The notes under the pieces were generated by a model. It was not told where the DNA came from and did not search any database. It saw nothing but the letters and a program-made list of their open reading frames with translations. Below are positions 59,647 to 64,000 of a DNA stretch of 64,000 nucleotides, in pieces. Origin of the DNA: Candidatus Obscuribacterales bacterium (lineage in GTDB: Bacteria > Cyanobacteriota > Vampirovibrionia > Obscuribacterales > Obscuribacteraceae); contig JACKCM010000008.1 in NCBI GenBank assembly GCA_020634035.1, positions 124,001 through 188,000 of the forward strand, given 5' to 3'. Made by a program: the position numbers and the translations under genes. The number at the start of each line of letters is the position of its first letter. Position 1 is the first letter of the stretch.

Positions 59647-61126
59647 CGCTGACAGCGAATTGTTTGGCGCATCCGGCCGGAGAAAGAGAGTAGTGGTTGT
59701 TGGTGCCGGTATCACCGGACTATCTGCGGCTTTTAAATTGAGCGAGTTGTTGAGCGGGAAGAATGCCGAGATAAAGGTGTTTGAAGCCAACGCCAGTGCA
59801 GGTGGAACGATCAAAACTCGTTCGATTGAGGGCTGTTTGCTCGAGGATGGCCCTGATTCATTCATAACCGCCAAATCCGGTGCTATCGACTTGTGTGAGA
59901 GGCTGGGGTTAATCGATGAGCTTTTCAATACTAATCCGCAATCGAGGCGGACATTGGTGGTCAGTGGAGGTAGATTGCACCCGCTGCCAGAAGGATTCAT
60001 GCTGATGGCGCCAAGCAGAGTCTGGCCGGTCGTCTCATCGCCTCTATTCTCTCTGACCGGAAAGTTGCGAATGACTATGGAACTCCTGGTTCCTCCTTTA
60101 TCCGACGACCGGGATGAGTCTCTTGCCGAATTCGTCACGCGCCGCCTTGGTGCCGAGGTGCTTGAGAAAGTTGCGCAACCGATGATATGCGGCATTTATG
60201 GCGCAGATCCGAGACAGTTAAGCCTGAAGGCGACTATGCCAAGATTCCAGGAAATGGAACGCAAATATGGAAGCGTTATCCGCGGACTTTTGTGTATGCC
60301 GGCTCCGGCTGGCGACAGCGGAGCCCGTTACAGCATGTTTGCTACCTTGAAAGATGGGCTGGGATCGTTGATTCGTTCTATCGAGGCGCGGCTGCCTCCA
60401 GGCTCTATTGTGTTGAGCAGAGCGGTCAAAGATGTTTTTAGAGACTTAGAATCAGGTTCGTTCAGGGTTGTTCTGGATAATGATGACAGTGTTAGGGCCG
60501 ATGCGGTTATAGTTGCGACACCGGCCGAAAATGCTTCGAAGCTGGTCTTTTCCATTGATCGGCGGCTTTCCGGTTGGCTCTCTTCAATTCGATTTGCATC
60601 AAGCGCGGTGCTTAATCTTATCTACCGGCAGCACGATATCTCGAATCGGATGGATGGATTCGGTTTTGTGGTGCCGGATAGCGAGAACCTCTGTTTCAAC
60701 GCATGTACATTCACCAGTGTAAAGTTCCCTCATCGGGCCTCACCGGGATTGGTATCTGTCAGGTTATTCCTTGGCGGCATGTTGCACAAACATATACTGG
60801 ACTGCGATGATCAGTTTTTGATATCGCGGGCGGTTTCAGAGCTGGGCAAGCTGATTCGAGCCACCGGGGAGCCGCTTTATCGCGAACTGGTAAGGCATCC
60901 ACGGAGGATGCCGCAATACGATGTGGGCCATCTTGGTCTGCTCGAGCGAGTCGAACGGAGAGTGGCTGCCTTACCGGGTCTGGAGATTGCCGGAAGCTCT
61001 TATCACGGAGTGGGCATTCCTGACTGCGTGGCGAGTGGAGAGAAGGCCGCCGCCGGTGTTTATGGTTATCTATGCGATATGGCTCCTTCGAGCGGCGGTA
61101 GCCGCCTCGAATACGCGTCTTTGTGA
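59636..61126 (+). CDS. hemY: Protoporphyrinogen/coproporphyrinogen III oxidase
   Basis: 496 residues from the ATG at 59636, with GGAGGGG about eleven bases upstream. An FAD dinucleotide motif (VVVVGAGITGLSAAFKL) opens the protein, followed by VFEANASAGGTIKTRSIEGCLLEDGPDSF, RLHPLPEGFMLMAP, PMICGIYGADPRQLSLKATMP and the C-terminal GLEIAGSSYHGVGIPDCVASGE. This is the full pattern of oxygen-dependent HemY/HemG-type enzymes, which oxidise proto- or coproporphyrinogen in heme synthesis. It overlaps tnaA by 11 bases and precedes a radical SAM gene, so all three may share a transcript. Confidence 0.93.
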   Translation: MSVSADSELFGASGRRKRVVVVGAGITGLSAAFKLSELLSGKNAEIKVFEANASAGGTIKTRSIEGCLLEDGPDSFITAKSGAIDLCERLGLIDELFNTNPQSRRTLVVSGGRLHPLPEGFMLMAPSRVWPVVSSPLFSLTGKLRMTMELLVPPLSDDRDESLAEFVTRRLGAEVLEKVAQPMICGIYGADPRQLSLKATMPRFQEMERKYGSVIRGLLCMPAPAGDSGARYSMFATLKDGLGSLIRSIEARLPPGSIVLSRAVKDVFRDLESGSFRVVLDNDDSVRADAVIVATPAENASKLVFSIDRRLSGWLSSIRFASSAVLNLIYRQHDISNRMDGFGFVVPDSENLCFNACTFTSVKFPHRASPGLVSVRLFLGGMLHKHILDCDDQFLISRAVSELGKLIRATGEPLYRELVRHPRRMPQYDVGHLGLLERVERRVAALPGLEIAGSSYHGVGIPDCVASGEKAAAGVYGYLCDMAPSSGGSRLEYASL

Positions 61127-61166
61127 GTTGATAGAATTTTTCAATCCCTGCGGAGGATAGAGTGAA

Positions 61167-62288
61167 TTGAATACAAGGATCGCGGGAGTACCTAAATTGG
61201 ATTTCGATCGATCTCCATTTCTTGTTCTTTGGGAACTGACCAGGGCTTGCGGATTGAAGTGCCGGCACTGCAGAGCCGTGGCCGTAAAGGAGAGGGACAG
61301 GGAGGAACTTGAAGTTTCGGAGGCTGCTCGATTTCTCGATGATCTTAGTGGTATGGGCAGACCTCTTATTGTGTTGACCGGTGGTGATCCTGTGCAGAGA
61401 CCGGACCTCTTAGATATAGTTGACTTGTGCCGAGAGCGAGGTTTCGCCACCGCCATGACTCCCAGCGGTACTCCTTCGGTTACCGAGCATGTTATTGAGC
61501 AGTTGAAATCGCGAGGACTGACTCGACTGGCTATTAGTCTTGATGCTCCCGATAGAATGACCCATGATTACTTTCGCGGGGTAGAAGGCTCTTTCGATTG
61601 GAGCATGAGCATTATCTCCTGGGCGCGAAAGCACCACCTGCCCTTTCAAATCAACACTGCAATCAGTACATTGAATGTAGATCTGTTTGATGAAATGGCG
61701 ACTCTGGTCGAACACCTCGGAGCGGTTTTGTGGAGTGTTTTCTTCCTTGTGCCGGTCGGGCGAGCCAGTGAAGATATGCAGATTACCCCGATTCAGGCTG
61801 AACGCGTAATGATTGGAATGGCGGAGCTGGCCTCCAGTGGAAAGTTTGATGTGAAGAGTACTGCGGCTCCGCAGTTTCGGAGAGTATTGCTTCAGCGCAG
61901 AGCGAAAGATTCGAGTGTTGCGTTCAGGGCTGGTGCAGGGGGTCTAAACCAGCTGGACCACAAGCTCAAGTTGGGGAGGTTGCGTTCTTATGGCTCGGTC
62001 AATGATGGACGCGGCTTGATATTCGTCTCGCACAGAGGAGAGATAATGCCGTCCGGCTTTCTTCCTCTAGTGGCAGGAAATGTCCGGGAGGATTCCGTTA
62101 CAGATATATACAGAAATCATCCTCTTTTCAAAACACTTCGCGATCCGGATCTCTTGCAGGGCAAATGCGGCATTTGTCGCTACAAAAGGCTGTGCGGTGG
62201 CTCCAGAGCCAGGGCTTATGGCCGTTATGGAGACTATATGGCAGAAGATCCCCTGTGCGTGTTCAAGGACAGAATTCCCGCACAATGA
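61167..62288 (+). CDS. Radical SAM/SPASM protein (TIGR04053/NirJ-AhbD-like)
   Basis: 373 residues from a TTG with GGAGG ten bases upstream. The SAM cluster motif is TRACGLKCRHC (Cys28, Cys32, Cys35), followed by VLTGGDPVQRPDLL, AISLDAPDRMTHDYFRGV and SVFFLVPVGRA. The C-terminal SPASM-like part has CGICRYKRLCGG and a last Cys at PLCVF for an auxiliary cluster. Overall it resembles the TIGR04053 group, related to the heme-modifying enzymes NirJ and AhbD. The adjacent protoporphyrinogen oxidase suggests a tetrapyrrole substrate. The reaction itself is not shown by the sequence. Confidence 0.85.
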   Translation: MNTRIAGVPKLDFDRSPFLVLWELTRACGLKCRHCRAVAVKERDREELEVSEAARFLDDLSGMGRPLIVLTGGDPVQRPDLLDIVDLCRERGFATAMTPSGTPSVTEHVIEQLKSRGLTRLAISLDAPDRMTHDYFRGVEGSFDWSMSIISWARKHHLPFQINTAISTLNVDLFDEMATLVEHLGAVLWSVFFLVPVGRASEDMQITPIQAERVMIGMAELASSGKFDVKSTAAPQFRRVLLQRRAKDSSVAFRAGAGGLNQLDHKLKLGRLRSYGSVNDGRGLIFVSHRGEIMPSGFLPLVAGNVREDSVTDIYRNHPLFKTLRDPDLLQGKCGICRYKRLCGGSRARAYGRYGDYMAEDPLCVFKDRIPAQ

Positions 62289-62336
62289 CTTTTATGCAGG
62301 AGTTCTTCTGTGAAGGAGTCCACCGTTCATAGAGCG

Positions 62337-63260
62337 TCAGGCTGTGATTTTTGCGTTTTCCAGCTTCAGTGCCTTCGGAAACAGTATGCTATTTTCTTTA
62401 TGTATGTGAGTTCTAAGATCTTCATCAAGCGCGATAAGGCCGGCAAGTAGAGCGCGCCAGCTTCCGCAGGCATCTGCCGGAGGGGTGTAGCCGTCGGTCA
62501 GGGCTCGCATCTTTTCCAGAGCCTGACCTGCTTCTTCGTGCTCGAACTCCATGCACCGGATCGGATTAGCCACCGTTCCGAAACGGGGACTGCTCGAGAT
62601 CTCTTCTCTCTCAAGTTCCCGGATATATGGAAATAACACGGTCTCTTCCTTCATCGTATGTTGTTCGAGTTCTTGTTTCAGGTTCTGAAATACAGAGGCT
62701 AACTCGATCATTCGTGGCTCTTTTTCTCCGTGAACACGTGCAACTTTTTCAGCCAGTTTATCTAGCCTGGGCAACTCTTGATTCAAATATTCGTGATGTT
62801 TGGTCAGAATGTTGTCCAGCAGGTCTTCCAGGCTGGCGTCTTTCCAGCTATCGCCGATGCCGGTGCTTTCACTTAGCTCTAGCAATTTGCTCACCACATC
62901 CGGGACGCTGGTTCTTTTATTCCGGCAAGCCGCTTCAATGGTCTGTTTACCTCCGCAACAGAAATCCAGGCCGTATTGATCGAATACCCTGGCTCTAAGT
63001 GGATTCTCTGCGACCAGCTCACCGATTGTGCTTTGCTCAAATAGTTTTTTGATGCCGGAATTCAGATCATTTAGAAGGTTGTCGACTTCTGCGATATTGC
63101 ACCTTTTTTTTAGCTGTTCGAAGCTCACTTCCAGGGGGAGGTCTACGTACTCTTTAATCTCGGGATTTTCCGGATCAATTCCTTTTTGCTTGAGCAGACT
63201 CCCGGACTCGGGAAAGTTCTTGATAATGTCGTTAATTGAATGTCTGGCTGTAATGCTCAT
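62337..63260 (-). CDS. ric: Iron-sulfur cluster repair di-iron protein RIC (ScdA/YtfE)
   Basis: 307 residues in three parts. First a DUF1858-like domain (residues 5-70). Then ScdA_N with RVFDQYGLDFCCGGKQTIEAA (Cys101-Cys102). Then a hemerythrin-like domain with His155/156, His177, His201-x3-Glu205, His241 and His285-x3-Glu289 for the two irons. RIC proteins repair iron-sulfur clusters damaged by NO or peroxide and can release iron. An AAGGAAG RBS precedes its ATG. It is divergent from an Rrf2-type regulator at 63450, as expected for NsrR control. Confidence 0.93.
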   Translation of the reverse strand: MSITARHSINDIIKNFPESGSLLKQKGIDPENPEIKEYVDLPLEVSFEQLKKRCNIAEVDNLLNDLNSGIKKLFEQSTIGELVAENPLRARVFDQYGLDFCCGGKQTIEAACRNKRTSVPDVVSKLLELSESTGIGDSWKDASLEDLLDNILTKHHEYLNQELPRLDKLAEKVARVHGEKEPRMIELASVFQNLKQELEQHTMKEETVLFPYIRELEREEISSSPRFGTVANPIRCMEFEHEEAGQALEKMRALTDGYTPPADACGSWRALLAGLIALDEDLRTHIHKENSILFPKALKLENAKITA

Positions 63261-63412
63261 TGTTAGTCTTCCTTATATAAGCAAGTGTCGATAGACTTTG
63301 TACTCTGCAATAGCGTTCTGAGTTAATCAGATAATTGGAGGTTTTTATCCAAATTTAGCCTGAATCGCTTCTCCTCGTCAACGACCCGAAGGAGGTGATA
63401 ATATTAAATTAT

Positions 63413-63426
63413 GGATATCTGTATCC
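63413..63426. promoter_or_regulatory. Inverted repeat upstream of Rrf2 gene (operator candidate)
   Basis: GGATA-TCTG-TATCC is a perfect inverted repeat (63413-63417 and 63422-63426) located 24 bases before the regulator start, in the region shared with the divergent RIC gene. It may be the binding site of the Rrf2 protein. It sits just after an AAGGAGGTGAT match to the 16S 3' end (63389-63399). Confidence 0.5.
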
Positions 63427-63449
63427 AATAGTCCATTAGGAGGATGCCA

Positions 63450-63875
63450 ATGATCTCTCAAACCTCCGAGTACGCCCTGCGAGCGATGATTTTTCTGGCA
63501 ATGAATCCATCGGCTCCCCAGGTCACAGAGAAAATCGCCCTAGTCACTAAAGTACCGCCATGTTATTTATCTAAGGTATTACAGTCCCTGTGCCGGGCCA
63601 GGCTTTTGAAGTCCAGGCGCGGAATCGGCGGCGGTTTCAGTCTGGCGCGTCCAGCCGAATCCACAACTATTCTGGAGATCGTCAATGCGGTCGATCCGCT
63701 GCAGCGGATATCGACCTGCCCTCTGGGGTTGCAAACACACGGTGTCACGTTGTGTGCCTTGCACAGCAGGTTGGATGGAGCGATGTTATTAATGGAGCAA
63801 GCTTTTTCTCGAACTACTCTGGCGGAGCTTCTTGCGAACCCGACTGGCTCCATTCCGCTCTGTGAGAATTGCTGA
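63450..63875 (+). CDS. Rrf2 family transcriptional regulator (NsrR/IscR-like)
   Basis: 141 residues from the ATG at 63450, six bases after AGGAGG; an in-frame ATG at 63444 abuts the RBS. The winged HTH shows SEYALRAMIFLAM, VPPCYLSKVLQSLCRARLLKSRRGIGGGFSLAR. The cluster loop is CPLGLQTHGVTLCALH with Cys90 and Cys102; the middle Cys of usual Rrf2 proteins is absent, with His97 near its place. Such regulators sense NO or iron-sulfur status. Divergent placement beside ric supports an NsrR-like role. A palindrome upstream may be its operator. Confidence 0.9.
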   Translation: MISQTSEYALRAMIFLAMNPSAPQVTEKIALVTKVPPCYLSKVLQSLCRARLLKSRRGIGGGFSLARPAESTTILEIVNAVDPLQRISTCPLGLQTHGVTLCALHSRLDGAMLLMEQAFSRTTLAELLANPTGSIPLCENC

Positions 63876-63910
63876 AGAGGGATCGCTGGGGACTTGACGA
63901 GATGTGTGCC

Positions 63911-63929
63911 GGTTGCCGTTTGCGCAACC
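63911..63929 (+). terminator. Hairpin after the Rrf2 gene
   Basis: GGTTGC / GCAACC arms with a seven-base loop lie 35 bases after the regulator stop. There is no T run, so it is a weak terminator candidate. The last 125 bases of the window hold no supported gene. Confidence 0.3.
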
Positions 63930-64000
63930 GTTCCCGCCATATGTCCAGTGGCGCCAGGTATGCTATAAGCAAGCCGAGGTATTATCAAATCAGGTTGATC

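Noticed and set aside
63563..63988. 141-codon minus-strand ORF at the window end
   Set aside because: It is antisense to the Rrf2 regulator, with no RBS or known motif.
1..64000. CRISPR arrays, insertion sequences, prophage or tRNA genes
   Set aside because: I looked for regularly spaced direct repeats, transposase or integrase motifs and tRNA cloverleaf features on both strands and found none that I could support.

Overview
The window reads as chromosomal DNA of a Gram-negative-type bacterium with roughly balanced base composition, dense short intergenic gaps and frequent GTG and TTG starts. The family mix (a Ser/Thr kinase fused to membrane segments and TPRs, many secreted or anchored TPR proteins, EF-hand proteins, a DUF547 protein, a DUF255 thioredoxin protein, collagen-like and low-complexity secreted proteins) fits the non-photosynthetic cyanobacterial relatives (Melainabacteria/Vampirovibrionia, Obscuribacterales-like). 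That assignment is inference: no rRNA, tRNA or other phylogenetic marker is present.

Region 0-8.3 kb: the 5' part of a PafA-type alkaline phosphatase (minus strand, cut by the window edge), a Ser/Thr kinase-TPR receptor with a possible leader attenuator, a secreted TPR protein, a RidA protein, a CsgG/LpoB-like secreted protein coupled to a membrane protein, and a HAD hydrolase.

Region 8.5-15.6 kb: envelope proteins, mostly on the minus strand. They are an L,D-transpeptidase-like protein, a secreted protein built of 7/11-residue VGKG repeats, a double TonB-C-terminal-domain TPR protein, a TPR/pseudopilin-like membrane protein, two secreted unknowns and a small collagen-like membrane protein.

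Region 15.6-25 kb: an accessory stretch with an orphan HTH gene, a HigB-HigA toxin-antitoxin pair with promoter and operator, and a DUF433 antitoxin followed by a truncated DUF5615 toxin. Small metabolic genes lie between them (DUF2255, cupin, SDR, hotdog thioesterase, O-acetyltransferase, RibD-like reductase, esterase), together with an EF-hand protein.

Region 25-36 kb: a CreD-like membrane protein, a TPR protein, and a compact three-gene unit of MBOAT acyltransferase, SGNH transferase and a 45-residue membrane microprotein ending in Phe-Ile-Tyr-Ala-Trp-Phe. This matches the architecture of DltB-DltD-DltX 'acyl shuttle' systems for acylating envelope polymers. The MBOAT frame is broken by one base in a G run. 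DUF255, CDGSH, DUF547, PaaI and trypsin-like genes follow.

Region 36-49.8 kb: TPR proteins, a nucleotidase, a 2H phosphoesterase-like protein, glycogen debranching enzyme GlgX, a cytosine/purine permease, an alpha/beta hydrolase and an E2-acyltransferase-like protein that lacks its catalytic His.

Region 49.8-64 kb: a cluster suggestive of nitrosative stress, heme and aromatic amino acid functions. It holds two RIC-type di-iron proteins (one with its CC pair replaced by SS), a methyltransferase-like membrane protein, a stand-alone sulfite-oxidase-fold protein, a nitronate monooxygenase-like flavoprotein, a fatty acid desaturase and a universal stress protein. Divergent tyrosine phenol-lyase and tryptophanase genes follow, the latter overlapping protoporphyrinogen oxidase, then a radical SAM/SPASM protein and an Rrf2 regulator divergent from the canonical RIC gene. 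Many convergent gene pairs overlap at their 3' ends.
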